A stretch of 45,789 bases of DNA from an uncultured Ruminococcus sp. (GCA_945877315.1 CAMCRP010000024.1:1-45789); one strand, 5' to 3'; counted from the stretch's first letter, positions 14,374 to 22,376 are shown. Made by a program: numbers and translations. The notes: a model not told the origin generated them from the sequence alone.

Positions 14374-14745
14374 ATGGCAAGGCTTAAAATTGGCAGCTTT
14401 GAAGCGGACGGGAGGACGGTTTCTCTTTCGGAGAAGCGTTCGGCTGTTGTTGACAGCTCGGGCAGCTATCGGGACGTGAACGGCGTACTGCATGAGAACA
14501 TTCTCGGGGTGAAGATACTGCTTGATTTTACGGTGGATATGCTTGATGACAGTCAGGCGGCGGCACTTAAAGCCGAGCTTTCCGTGGGCAGCGTGACGGC
14601 TTCTTACAGCGTTCCCACGGCGGCTGAGGGGGTATTCTCGGTAAATGCCGTTACAACGGAATTTTCCTGTGCGGACAGCGACGGGGCAAGGTGGCGTGTC
14701 CGTGCGCTGCTTGAAAGAACGGACAGCGACGGAGATTTCGGGTAG
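14374..14745 (+). CDS. Uncharacterised phage-operon protein, probable tail component
   Basis: The 123-residue beta-rich protein starts MARLKIGSFEADG and contains the repeating strand pattern LLDFTVDMLDDSQ, VTASYSVPTAAEGVFSV and ARWRVRALLERT. The ATG has AAAGGAGAGG upstream. It overlaps the hub-like gene by about 44 bases. Position between tube candidate and hub suggests a distal-tail or tail-tip role. No tape-measure gene, normally found here, is present before or after it. Confidence 0.5.
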   Translation: MARLKIGSFEADGRTVSLSEKRSAVVDSSGSYRDVNGVLHENILGVKILLDFTVDMLDDSQAAALKAELSVGSVTASYSVPTAAEGVFSVNAVTTEFSCADSDGARWRVRALLERTDSDGDFG

Positions 14746-15928
14746 CGGCGATAAGCAGAACATAATCATCAGAGTGGACGACAGCTGGGTGTTCTCGAAC
14801 AGCGATATTACCGCATTTCCCGTGCTGACGAAAACCTGCGGCGGCTCAAATGGTGGCTTTGCGGCAGGGCGGGCGGTCTGTGCGGAGCTTCGCTGTGAGA
14901 TACCCTATTACGACTATCCGAGAGGAGCTAAGGTGGAGCTTTTCTTCGGGTCGGGGGCTGCGGTGGGCACCTTTTACATCTGCGAAAGGCGTATTCGGGG
15001 GGATCGTGTTGAGCTTCGGGCGAGGGACATCATTGCACTTTCCGACGTGCCCTTTGAAATTCCCGAGGAAAGACCCCATAACGTAAATGCTCTTCTTGAC
15101 TGCATTTCCGCAAAGCTGGGCGTGAACATTCCGTCGGTGGAAAAGAATTACGAAATTCCCGAAAATACGCCGCTTAATGGCAGTATCAGAGATCTGCTGG
15201 GTTGGTGCGCCGCATCTCAGGGAGTGAACGCTTACTCTCATTTGGGGGCGGTTTGGGTGAAGCCGCCTGTTTCAGAGAGTACGGTGACTATCGGCATAAA
15301 TGACCATTCTGTGGTGGAGATACGTTCGCTGTTTTGCGGAAATATCGGGAAGGTCCGTCTGAAAAGGAGCGATTGGGGACTGCCCGAGGAGCTTCGGACG
15401 GTTACTGTGCGAAAGGACGGGACGGTGTCAGAACGGCTCCAGACCTACGAGGATTTCGGCATATTTGAAAGCGGTGCAGGCGGGAAAATTCTGGAGCTTA
15501 TTGTGCCCTTTGCAAATGCGGAAATGGCGCAAAATGTGCTTCTCGGGCTGTCGGGCAAAAGCTTTGGTTCGGCGTTTAGCTGCAAGGTATGCAGGCTGTC
15601 TGTTGTGCCGAATATTGCGGATAAGGCGGTTTTTGCGGATATGCCCGGCAGGACATTTCACATTTCGGAAATGGCCGTGAGATTTACGGGCAGGGGGATA
15701 TTTGCCGCTCTTTCCTCCGAGGGGGACAGCGAAACAGAGGGCAGATATTTCACCCGCACAGAACGTGCGCTTGCGGGAAGGGTTCAGCTGGACAGCGATA
15801 TGGGAGGGGTGGAGGTCTGCTCCTTCGGGGAGATACGTTCGTCCGTTTCGGGCAGCGATTCGGCGGTTTCCTTCGGGGACGGCGGGCTGTTACTCTATGC
15901 GTTGGAGGGTGAAGATGAACAGAGTTAA
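14702..15928 (+). CDS. Baseplate hub / tail-associated protein
   Basis: About 408 residues. The first half (IIIRVDDSWVFSNSDITAF, GAKVELFFGSGAAVGTFYI, DRVELRARDIIALSDVPFE) has the pattern of gpD/gp27/XkdQ-type hub proteins, in which a short tilted beta-barrel pair is followed by an RDLLGWCAASQGV helix. The second half is beta-rich and ends in a Ser/Gly-rich tail. The start is uncertain: a GTG behind AAGGTGG was chosen because no ATG exists upstream except one deep in the previous gene. In tailed phages the hub contacts the tape measure, which is missing here. Confidence 0.55.
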   Translation: MRCLKERTATEISGSGDKQNIIIRVDDSWVFSNSDITAFPVLTKTCGGSNGGFAAGRAVCAELRCEIPYYDYPRGAKVELFFGSGAAVGTFYICERRIRGDRVELRARDIIALSDVPFEIPEERPHNVNALLDCISAKLGVNIPSVEKNYEIPENTPLNGSIRDLLGWCAASQGVNAYSHLGAVWVKPPVSESTVTIGINDHSVVEIRSLFCGNIGKVRLKRSDWGLPEELRTVTVRKDGTVSERLQTYEDFGIFESGAGGKILELIVPFANAEMAQNVLLGLSGKSFGSAFSCKVCRLSVVPNIADKAVFADMPGRTFHISEMAVRFTGRGIFAALSSEGDSETEGRYFTRTERALAGRVQLDSDMGGVEVCSFGEIRSSVSGSDSAVSFGDGGLLLYALEGEDEQS

Positions 15929-16190
15929 GATAGGCGAGATAGTGCCGCTCAACAGCGGTGATGTCCGAGGAATGGAGCTTTCGGGGGATTATCTGAAAAT
16001 GTCGGGGCTGGTGGTGACTGCTGTTCACCCCGACAGAATTGATATTTCCGATAATTCCATTGACTTCACATATACCGTCGGGGACAGTCAGATAAAACGA
16101 AGCTATTCCCTTGAAACAAACGGGGACGGCGAGATCACCGCATTTACTAACCCTGACGGCACACGGACGGAGGTGCGGAGAAATGGTTGA
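15915..16190 (+). CDS. Small beta-rich phage-operon protein, 91 residues
   Basis: An ATG behind GGAGGGTGA overlaps the previous stop by 14 bases. The protein (VKIGEIVPLNSGDVRGMELS, then GLVVTAVHPDRIDISDNSID) is beta-rich and acidic, with no recognised family. Similar small genes between hub and fibre genes often encode baseplate spacers. The stop overlaps the next start. Confidence 0.55.
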   Translation: MNRVKIGEIVPLNSGDVRGMELSGDYLKMSGLVVTAVHPDRIDISDNSIDFTYTVGDSQIKRSYSLETNGDGEITAFTNPDGTRTEVRRNG

Positions 16191-16836
16191 CGAGGATTTT
16201 GTGCTGGGCTATGTATCGGGTCACTGCAAGGGCTCGGGCGGCGGTTCGGGGGGCGAATTCAGCGATATTGTAATCTACAAGCAGTATGATTTCGGCGACA
16301 GCGGGTATGGTATTGCTATCCCCGATTTCACAAAGGGCAACCGTTTTGTCATACCCTATGCAATAAAGACCCAAAATACCGATCCCTACGATTACAGCGG
16401 CAAAAACCTTAGTGCTATAAAGTATGGTCCCGTATACAGCTGGGAGGTTTACCCGATGGTAGTCTGCATGACCTATAACGGGCAGGTCAGGGGCTTTTAC
16501 AGAACAAATGACCCCGACAGCTATTTTGAGGAATACAGCTATTCAAATGGCAGCTTTCAGCTTACAAATGCACGGTTTTCTCCGTCTGTTGTTTCGGCTG
16601 AACTGTACAAAAACGGCAACAGTGTATATCAGACAGTAAGCTACAGGCTGACGGAAAGCGGCACGGTAAGGTCGAAAAGCAATAGCGTCATACTTATCTG
16701 CGAAAGCATAACTCTGGGACGCTGGTATGCTCCCACGGGGCATGGCGGTGATGCTTTTTTCCGTGCGTGGTCAATTGCATATCTTAAAAACGGGATAACG
16801 GGAATTTGCGATCCCATGAATCCCTATGCGCAATAA
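16183..16836 (+). CDS. Uncharacterised tail-region protein with Gly-rich hinge
   Basis: The 217-residue protein has a short N-terminal segment (MVDEDFVLGYVSGHCKGS), a Gly/Ser hinge (GSGGGSGGE) and a Tyr-rich beta body (YSWEVYPMVVCMTYNGQV, GFYRTNDPDSYFEEYS). A short anchor, hinge and large beta domain suit a tail-fibre or baseplate decoration protein, but no homolog was recognised. It is co-transcribed with its neighbours. Confidence 0.5.
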   Translation: MVDEDFVLGYVSGHCKGSGGGSGGEFSDIVIYKQYDFGDSGYGIAIPDFTKGNRFVIPYAIKTQNTDPYDYSGKNLSAIKYGPVYSWEVYPMVVCMTYNGQVRGFYRTNDPDSYFEEYSYSNGSFQLTNARFSPSVVSAELYKNGNSVYQTVSYRLTESGTVRSKSNSVILICESITLGRWYAPTGHGGDAFFRAWSIAYLKNGITGICDPMNPYAQ

Positions 16837-16851
16837 GGAGGTATAATTTTT

Positions 16852-17748
16852 ATGACAACACTTACAAAATCAACAGGCACGGTTGCCCTGTCGGGGGCTG
16901 CCGAAAAGGTCAATTTGCCCGCTGTTTATGGCTGGGTGTGGCTTAAAAATATGTCCGATGCGGATATGTTTGCGGGACTGTCTGCGGATATTTCCGAGGG
17001 TGCGGACGGGGTCATGGTTATCCCGTCGGGCGAGTGCGGACGTATACAGACGGACGGGTTTAACTCAATCTATCTTATGGGTACGGGCAATGCGCTCGTT
17101 GTGGCGCAGAATTATGCGGACTGCCCTTTTAAGGCGGTCAGGAAAGGTGGTGAAAGCAATGTCGGCATATATCCGATAGACCCGCAGACGGGTTTGCCGT
17201 ATGGAGATGTAACCATTGGCGAGGGTATAATTACGTTAGTAAACACGTTTAAGGAGAATACGGCGATAACGTCCGCAAAGCTGCCTGACAGTCTTAAAAC
17301 AATAGGTAGTTATGCGTTTTACAAGTGCACAAATCTTCAAACGGTGAATTTCGCAAAGGTTGAGGAACTCGGTGAATATGCGTTCAGGTATTCCGGATTA
17401 AAGTCTGCAATATTACCCGAAACTCTTAATAAAATCGGGCTTTATGCGTTTACAGACTGCACGGCTCTGACGTCTGTGTACATTCCTGCAAGCTGTACAT
17501 CTATAGGCTGGAATGCTTTATCACAGTGCACAGCATTGACAGACCTGCGTGTGGGTGTCGGATTTAATGCCGACCTGACCATAACATATGTGGGAAACAA
17601 TCGGATTACCGCTGAAACCATAAACGCTATTATCGGAAATTATGCGGATAACAGCGGCAAAACACTGACTTTAGGCAGCACATATCTTGCCAAGCTGACC
17701 GACGATGATAAGACGGTCGCAACCGCTAAAGGGCTGACGTTGGCGTGA
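16852..17748 (+). CDS. Leucine-rich-repeat (BspA-like) protein, candidate receptor-binding fibre
   Basis: The 298-residue protein has two parts. Residues 1-115 resemble small phage decoration or tail proteins (GTVALSGAAEKVNL, VYGWVWLKNMSDADMF). From about residue 140, at least three to four BspA-type leucine-rich repeats occur (ITSAKLPDSLKTIGSYAFYK, SAILPETLNKIGLYAFTD, SVYIPASCTSIGWNALSQ). AAGGAGG precedes the ATG. Such repeats bind surface molecules in gut bacteria and protists. Just upstream of lysin and holin, the expected role is host-receptor binding by the particle. Confidence 0.7.
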   Translation: MTTLTKSTGTVALSGAAEKVNLPAVYGWVWLKNMSDADMFAGLSADISEGADGVMVIPSGECGRIQTDGFNSIYLMGTGNALVVAQNYADCPFKAVRKGGESNVGIYPIDPQTGLPYGDVTIGEGIITLVNTFKENTAITSAKLPDSLKTIGSYAFYKCTNLQTVNFAKVEELGEYAFRYSGLKSAILPETLNKIGLYAFTDCTALTSVYIPASCTSIGWNALSQCTALTDLRVGVGFNADLTITYVGNNRITAETINAIIGNYADNSGKTLTLGSTYLAKLTDDDKTVATAKGLTLA

Positions 17749-17760
17749 TGGAGGAATATT

Positions 17761-18369
17761 ATGAACGGAATTGACGTTTCGCAGCATAACGGCGTGATAG
17801 ATTGGGAGAAGGTAAAGGCGTCGGGGAAGGTGGATTTTGCTATTCTCCGCTGCGGCTTCGGTCGGGAAAATTTGCGACAGGCGGACATTCGGTTCGAGAG
17901 AAATTACGCCGAATGTACACGGCTGGGAATACCTGTGGGGGTGTATCATTACAGCTATGCTCTTTCGCCCGAAGATGCCGAAAAGGAGGCGGAGTTTTGC
18001 CTGAAACTGCTGAAAGGCAAGAAGCTTCAGATGCCTGTCTGGTATGACATTGAGGAAAAAAGTCATCTGGAAAGAGGCTGCTGCGATGACATTGCAAAGG
18101 CGTTTTGCGACAGGCTTGAAGCGTCGGGATATTTCACGGGAGTTTACACCTTTGACAGCTTTGCAAGGACAAATCTCACGGACAGGACAAAGAAAAGATA
18201 TGCTATGTGGATAGCCCGAATAGGTTCCGCTCCGAGGTTTTCGCCCTATGGCATACATCAGTATTCCTGGGTGGGAAGGGTGGACGGCATTGCGGGAAAT
18301 GTGGATATGAACCGCTGCGTTTCAGACTATCCGAAGATAATTGTGGGTAAAAAATTTAACGGAAACTGA
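17761..18369 (+). CDS. GH25 lysozyme (endolysin)
   Basis: The 202-residue protein is a single GH25 muramidase domain: GIDVSQHNGVIDWEKVK at the start (Asp5), DFAILRCGFG, VGVYHYSYA, the catalytic VWYDIEEK (Asp96, Glu98) and QYSWVGRVDGIAGNVDMN near the end. It cuts the MurNAc-GlcNAc bond of peptidoglycan. No signal peptide is seen, which fits release by the holin encoded next. No cell-wall-binding domain is present, so it is at the short end for phage lysins. Confidence 0.92.
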   Translation: MNGIDVSQHNGVIDWEKVKASGKVDFAILRCGFGRENLRQADIRFERNYAECTRLGIPVGVYHYSYALSPEDAEKEAEFCLKLLKGKKLQMPVWYDIEEKSHLERGCCDDIAKAFCDRLEASGYFTGVYTFDSFARTNLTDRTKKRYAMWIARIGSAPRFSPYGIHQYSWVGRVDGIAGNVDMNRCVSDYPKIIVGKKFNGN

Positions 18370-18379
18370 GGTGATATGG

Positions 18380-18769
18380 GTGGATATTTTCAAGAAAATA
18401 ATGGCGTTTTTCTGCACGGTCATAAGCTTTCTTTTCGGTGACATTGACGGCATGCTTATGGCTCTTGCTGCGCTGATCGTCCTTGATTACATATCGGGGG
18501 TAATTGCCGCTGTTATCGAAAAGCGGCTGTCCTCGGCGGTGGGTGCAAGGGGAATAGCCAAAAAGGTGTTTATGCTGCTGATAGTTGCGCTGGCTAATAT
18601 TATCGACATCAATGTTATCGGCGGGCACACCCTGAGGACGGTAACGGTGGTGTTTTACCTGTGCAATGAGTGCATTTCGCTGATCGAAAATGCGGGTCGC
18701 ATAGGCGTTCCTGTGCCTGCAAAGCTTTTGCAGGTCCTCGAACAGCTAAAGGAAAAAGAACGGGGTTGA
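18380..18769 (+). CDS. Phage holin, toxin-secretion/phage-lysis (TcdE-like) family
   Basis: The 129-residue protein has about three membrane segments (MAFFCTVISFLFG, MLMALAALIVLDYISGVI, VFMLLIVALANIIDIN) and the family motifs DYISGVIAA, VGARGIAKK and a charged end (LEQLKEKERG). These holins make pores that let the lysin reach the wall. A GTG start behind GAGGTGAT was chosen. Its stop codon overlaps the -35 box of the promoter for the next gene. It is the last gene of the phage-like operon. Confidence 0.88.
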   Translation: MDIFKKIMAFFCTVISFLFGDIDGMLMALAALIVLDYISGVIAAVIEKRLSSAVGARGIAKKVFMLLIVALANIIDINVIGGHTLRTVTVVFYLCNECISLIENAGRIGVPVPAKLLQVLEQLKEKERG

Positions 18770-18794
18770 AAAATATTGGCGGCTATGGTATAAT
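18766..18794 (+). promoter_or_regulatory. Promoter interlaced with the operon terminator
   Basis: TTGAAA and TATAAT are spaced by 17 bases. The -35 box overlaps the holin stop codon, and the -10 box lies in the loop of the terminator hairpin. It should drive the gene starting at 18834. Confidence 0.65.
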
Positions 18795-18813
18795 AATGCC
18801 ATAGCTGCTTTTT
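18779..18813 (+). terminator. Rho-independent terminator of the phage-like operon
   Basis: A 10-bp stem (GCGGCTATGG with CCATAGCTGC, one G-U) is followed by TTTTTAT. It shares its bases with the promoter of the following gene. Confidence 0.75.
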
Positions 18814-18833
18814 ATATGGAAAGGACAATTTTT

Positions 18834-19448
18834 ATGAATGTACAGGAAATGCTTGAGGGCGTTGGCTTTGACGACATCTGGGTATATGTTATGGCTGAAT
18901 ACTGCCGTGAATGTACTCCCGATGAATCGGGCAGGGCATATGTCAGCCTTAAAAGAATGTACTCCGACCTTCTCAGCCGAAATCCCGATGAAAATAAAGA
19001 TGATATGCTGCTGACGGTAAAGCGTCTTTCAAGCGGCGGGGAGGCTTTTTGGGATATTGCTTCATTTTGCGGTAAGGACGGGCTGACCTATTCTATTTCA
19101 TTTGTGGATTGGGATACGGTTTTGGGATATGAAATGCTTTCCCTCAGCTTGGAAGAGTACGGTGCCGCAAGGACGGCTGCCCATATCCTTTGGGAACTGT
19201 CCGTGAACGGCTTTTCCGAAGATGAAATGAAAAAGCGAAGAGAAGAGCTGAAAACGGATATTTCCTCACGTTTGTCCGATGTTTCCGATATTACCGAGGA
19301 GCTGTCCTTTGACGAGCTGTGCGGCGAGCTTGGAATGTCGCCTTTCCCCGAAGATGATATGTTCAAAAAGGAAGAGGACACGGAAAATCAGAAGGTAATC
19401 AGGCGTTTTGATGAAGCTGCTATGGAGCAGGTAAAACGCCGTTCATAA
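18834..19448 (+). CDS. Uncharacterised acidic cytoplasmic protein
   Basis: The 204-residue protein is soluble and acidic. The start (MNVQEMLEGVGFDDIWVYVM) and the pattern with SGGEAFWDIASF and AARTAAHILWELSVNGFSED recall a DUF6557-like family, but the match is tentative. The second half is a long charged helix region with several Glu/Asp pairs. The ATG has GGAAAGGA upstream; an earlier ATG overlaps that site. It has its own promoter and is separate from the phage-like operon. Function unknown. Confidence 0.7.
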   Translation: MNVQEMLEGVGFDDIWVYVMAEYCRECTPDESGRAYVSLKRMYSDLLSRNPDENKDDMLLTVKRLSSGGEAFWDIASFCGKDGLTYSISFVDWDTVLGYEMLSLSLEEYGAARTAAHILWELSVNGFSEDEMKKRREELKTDISSRLSDVSDITEELSFDELCGELGMSPFPEDDMFKKEEDTENQKVIRRFDEAAMEQVKRRS

Positions 19449-19465
19449 CTGTTTACAGAAAACTG

Positions 19466-19494
19466 TTTACTTTTTTTAAAATGGGTGTTATAAT
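19466..19494 (+). promoter_or_regulatory. Promoter for the DUF4250 gene
   Basis: TTTACT and TATAAT are spaced by 17 bases, with the start predicted about 27 bases before the ATG. Confidence 0.6.
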
Positions 19495-19527
19495 AACATT
19501 TGATACTATGTGACGGGAGGAAGAAAA

Positions 19528-19722
19528 ATGGCTTTGCCAAGCGACCCCATTATTTTAATGAGTTATCTAAACACTCAGCTAAGGGACAAATACAGCAGCT
19601 TTGATGAGCTTTGCGACGATATGCAGCTTGACTCCTCCGCACGCAGTGAGATGGAAGGCAAGCTTAAAGCTGTCGGATATGCTTATTCCGAAGCTTCAAA
19701 CAGCTTTGTCAGGTCAAATTAA
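19528..19722 (+). CDS. DUF4250 protein
   Basis: The 64-residue protein matches DUF4250 of Firmicutes along its whole length: LPSDPIILMSYLNTQLRD, then a FDELCDDMQL helix and a VGYAYSEASNSF end. Its helices suggest a small DNA-binding-like or adaptor fold, but its role is unknown. GGGAGGAAG precedes the ATG, which was chosen over an upstream GTG that overlaps the site. Confidence 0.85.
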   Translation: MALPSDPIILMSYLNTQLRDKYSSFDELCDDMQLDSSARSEMEGKLKAVGYAYSEASNSFVRSN

Positions 19723-19739
19723 GATATACAATCAAATAT

Positions 19740-19772
19740 ACAGTTCGCTTGCACCATCCTGTAAAACTAGGG
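19740..19772 (+). promoter_or_regulatory. Probable preQ1-I riboswitch aptamer
   Basis: A short stem (ACAG with CTGT) encloses TTCGC followed by a C-containing ACCATCC segment, and the stem is followed by an A-rich tail TAAAACTAGG. This order (stem, TTCGC loop, CATCC, A-rich tail with CTAGG) is that of the preQ1-I aptamer. The downstream genes make preQ1 precursors, and a terminator lies between aptamer and queD. The paired stem is short, so a covariance search is decisive. Confidence 0.6.
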
Positions 19773-19822
19773 CTATTCGTTGTCGAAAGGCAGTGAGGCT
19801 TTGTGTTGCTTTTTGGATAGTG

Positions 19823-19851
19823 AAGCGTGTACATTTATTGTGCACGCTTTT
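19823..19851 (+). terminator. Intrinsic terminator in the queD leader (riboswitch expression platform)
   Basis: A 10-bp stem (AGCGTGTACA with TGTGCACGCT, one G-U) is followed by TTTTT. It lies between the aptamer and the ribosome site of queD, as expected when ligand binding causes premature termination. Confidence 0.75.
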
Positions 19852-19882
19852 TCATTTGCGGACAATTTTGGAGGAAAAAATT

Positions 19883-20305
19883 ATGTACAAAATAACTTCT
19901 CAGGCGCATTTCGATGCGGCGCATTTCCTTTTCGGATATAACGGAAAATGCAGAAATATCCACGGTCACAGGTGGGTGGTTTCTGCGGATATTGCTGCAA
20001 AAAATCTCAAGGACGACCCGCAGGAAAGAGGTATGGTCACGGATTTCGGCAGCTTCAAAAAGCTTCTGAAAGCCGAGGCGGACAGGCTTGACCATTCGCT
20101 TATTTATGAAAAGGATTCTTTAAAACCCGAAACCCTGGCGGCTTTAAAAGCGGAGGATTTTGCGCTTAATGAGGTGGATTTTCGTCCCACGGCGGAAAAT
20201 TTTGCGAAATATTTCTTTGATAAGCTAAAAAATGCGGGATTTCCCGTTATACGTGTGAAGGTGTATGAAACCCCCGAAAACTGCGCCGTTTACGAGGTGG
20301 ACTGA
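19883..20305 (+). CDS. queD: 6-carboxy-5,6,7,8-tetrahydropterin synthase
   Basis: QueD turns 7,8-dihydroneopterin triphosphate into 6-carboxytetrahydropterin, the second step to preQ0. The 140-residue protein has the zinc histidines His14 (FDAAHF), His27 and His29 (NIHGHRW), the catalytic Cys23 (GKCRN), a LDHSL motif and the ending VYETPENCAVYE. GGAGG precedes the ATG. It is the first gene of queD-queE-folE-queC and is probably switched off by preQ1 through the leader. Confidence 0.95.
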   Translation: MYKITSQAHFDAAHFLFGYNGKCRNIHGHRWVVSADIAAKNLKDDPQERGMVTDFGSFKKLLKAEADRLDHSLIYEKDSLKPETLAALKAEDFALNEVDFRPTAENFAKYFFDKLKNAGFPVIRVKVYETPENCAVYEVD

Positions 20306-20306
20306 G

Positions 20307-20972
20307 ATGGAAAAGCTAAAGGTCTGCGAAATATTTGAAAGCATAAACGGCGAGGGCACACGGGCGGGACAGCTTGCAGTGTTCGTCCGTTTACAAGGGT
20401 GCAATCTGAACTGTTCCTACTGCGATACAAGGTGGGCGAATGTTCCAAATGCGGCGTTTACGGAAATGTCCCCCGAGGAAATTTGCGAGCGGGTAAGGGC
20501 ATCGGGCTTTGAGAATGTCACCTTGACGGGGGGCGAGCCGCTTATTCACCCGAATGTTGAAAAGCTTCTTGAAACACTTTGCAAAGCGGGTTTCAGCGTG
20601 GAGATAGAAACCAACGGAAGTGCCGATATTTCCGCTGCGGACGCTATGAAAAACCGTCCGCTCATAACAATGGACTACAAGCTGCCGTCCTCGGGAATGG
20701 AAAGGTTTATGCGTACAGAAAATTTTTCTCTGCTGAAATCCTGCGACACGGTGAAATTCGTCTGCGGTTCCCACGAGGACTTGACAAGGGCAGCGGAAAT
20801 TATCGAAGAATACGGTCTTGTCGGAAAATGTCACGTTTATCTCAGCCCCGTTTTCGGAAATATTGACCCGAAGGATATGGTTGAATTTATGAAGGAAAGA
20901 AAGCTTTGCGGCGTTAATTTGCAGCTGCAGCTGCATAAGTTTATCTGGGACCCTAATGAGAAAGGAGTATAA
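20307..20972 (+). CDS. queE: 7-carboxy-7-deazaguanine synthase (radical SAM)
   Basis: QueE contracts the pterin ring of the QueD product to 7-carboxy-7-deazaguanine. The 221-residue protein has the radical-SAM cluster motif Cys32-X3-Cys36-X2-Cys39 ([10 protein letters not shown]), the substrate loop [20 protein letters not shown], the SAM motif TLTGGEPL, and the ending [10 protein letters not shown] typical of QueE. The ATG begins one base after the queD stop. The pathway position agrees with the operon order. Confidence 0.96.
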   Translation: MEKLKVCEIFESINGEGTRAGQLAVFVRLQGCNLNCSYCDTRWANVPNAAFTEMSPEEICERVRASGFENVTLTGGEPLIHPNVEKLLETLCKAGFSVEIETNGSADISAADAMKNRPLITMDYKLPSSGMERFMRTENFSLLKSCDTVKFVCGSHEDLTRAAEIIEEYGLVGKCHVYLSPVFGNIDPKDMVEFMKERKLCGVNLQLQLHKFIWDPNEKGV

Positions 20973-20974
20973 CA

Positions 20975-21556
20975 ATGGCAATAGATGTAAATGCAGTCAA
21001 AGAGCATATTCGGGGGCTGCTTATAGCCTTGGGCGACGACCCCGACAGAGAGGGGCTTCGGGACACTCCCGACCGTGTTGCCCGTATGTACTGCGAGGTT
21101 TTTGACGGTATGAACTATACCAATAGGGAGCTTGCGGAGATGTTCGACAAGACCTTTGAGGAGGATATTTCTTCCTCCTCAAATGATATGGTCATCGTTC
21201 GGGATATTGAGTTTTTCAGCTACTGTGAGCATCATATGGCGCTGATGTACGATATGAAGGCGACGGTTGCGTATATCCCGAAAGGCAAGGTCATAGGGCT
21301 TAGCAAAATTGCCCGTATCTGCGATATGGTGGGAAAGCGTTTGCAGTTACAGGAGCGCATTGGTTCGGACATTGCGGAGATAATGCAGATGATAACCGGT
21401 TCTGAGGATATTGCGGTCATAATCTCGGCAAATCACAGCTGTATGACTGCAAGGGGCATAAAAAAGCCCTCCGCAAAGACCCTGACAACTACCCTTCGGG
21501 GACGGTTTGAAACGGACGGGGATATGCAGAACAGGCTGTTTATGATGACAAGATGA
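20975..21556 (+). CDS. folE: GTP cyclohydrolase I
   Basis: FolE opens GTP to 7,8-dihydroneopterin triphosphate, the shared first step of folate and queuosine routes. The 193-residue protein has [17 protein letters not shown], the zinc-binding [26 protein letters not shown] and the late [14 protein letters not shown]. Placement inside the que operon gives the pathway its own GTP entry step. AAAGGAG precedes the ATG and the spacing to queE is 2 bases. Confidence 0.96.
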   Translation: MAIDVNAVKEHIRGLLIALGDDPDREGLRDTPDRVARMYCEVFDGMNYTNRELAEMFDKTFEEDISSSSNDMVIVRDIEFFSYCEHHMALMYDMKATVAYIPKGKVIGLSKIARICDMVGKRLQLQERIGSDIAEIMQMITGSEDIAVIISANHSCMTARGIKKPSAKTLTTTLRGRFETDGDMQNRLFMMTR

Positions 21557-21597
21557 TTTTTACGGGTTTTCCGAATATAATGTAAAGGAGAAAATTT

Positions 21598-22290
21598 ATG
21601 GAAGCATTAGTTTTATTCAGCGGCGGAGTGGACAGCACCACCTGCCTTGGGATTGCAGTTAATAAGTACGGCAGCGAAAATGTTCTGGCATTGTCTGTCA
21701 GCTACGGACAGAAGCACACTAAGGAGATAGACTCCGCAAGGGCTGTGGCGAAGCATTACGGCGTGGAGCTTTATGAGCTTGATCTGTCGGAAATGTTCAG
21801 ATTTTCCGACTGTTCTCTGCTGAAAGGCTCGTCGGAGGAGGTTCCCCATGAAAGCTATGCGGAGCAGCTTAAAGAAACGAACGGTTCTCCCGTTTCCACC
21901 TATGTGCCCTTCAGGAACGGACTGTTCATCTCCTCGGCGGCGGCTATTGCTATTTCAAGGGGCTGCTCGGTCATCTACTACGGCGCACACAGCGATGATG
22001 CTGCGGGCAACGCATATCCCGACTGCTCGGAAACCTTTAACAATGCTATGTCCGAAGCTGTTTGGGTAGGCAGCGGAAATCAGGTAAGGATAGAAGCACC
22101 CTTCGTTTCAAAGACTAAGGCGGACGTTGTGAAAATGGGTCTTGAGCTGGGTGTTCCCTATGAGCTGACCTGGAGCTGTTATGAGGGCGGTGACGTTCCC
22201 TGCGGCAAATGCGGCACTTGTATTGACAGGGCAAAGGCGTTTGCGGAAAACGGCGTTTCCGACCCCGCTTTGAACAATGTTGAGTGTTGA
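21598..22290 (+). CDS. queC: 7-cyano-7-deazaguanine (preQ0) synthase
   Basis: QueC turns 7-carboxy-7-deazaguanine into preQ0 using ATP and ammonia. The 230-residue protein has the PP-loop SGGVDS (8-13), VPFRNGLFISSAAAIA, and the zinc-binding cysteines WSCYEGGDVPCGKCGTCIDR. AAGGAG precedes the ATG. The last residues (NNVEC) and the stop lie at the edge of a TGTTGA-type repeat array. QueF for the next step lies about 2.8 kb away on the other strand. Confidence 0.96.
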   Translation: MEALVLFSGGVDSTTCLGIAVNKYGSENVLALSVSYGQKHTKEIDSARAVAKHYGVELYELDLSEMFRFSDCSLLKGSSEEVPHESYAEQLKETNGSPVSTYVPFRNGLFISSAAAIAISRGCSVIYYGAHSDDAAGNAYPDCSETFNNAMSEAVWVGSGNQVRIEAPFVSKTKADVVKMGLELGVPYELTWSCYEGGDVPCGKCGTCIDRAKAFAENGVSDPALNNVEC

Positions 22291-22372
22291 ATTAAATGTG
22301 AAAAGTGGAAAGTGGAGAGTGGAAATTTTTAATCGGTGAATAACTTAACACTCAACTTTTAACATTCAACAT
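22275..22372. repeat. Heptad-repeat inverted element, locus C
   Basis: GTTGAGT/GTTGAAT heptads followed by GTGAAAA/GTGGAAA heptads (22278-22323) are mirrored by AACACTCAACTTTTAACATTC at 22347-22367. The queC stop falls inside the left arm. The region 22291-22611 has no gene; it contains this array, the element at 22377-22528 and the symporter promoter. Confidence 0.7.
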
Positions 22373-22376
22373 GGCT

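Noticed and set aside
14374-15928. Programmed frameshift joining the 123-residue protein to the hub-like protein
   Set aside because: The shift needed is +1 and no slippery heptamer or pausing structure was seen in the overlap; a separate GTG start with a ribosome site explains it better.
16183-17748. Tape-measure gene in the tail region
   Set aside because: Neither protein is long or coiled-coil rich, and both follow the hub candidate rather than precede it.
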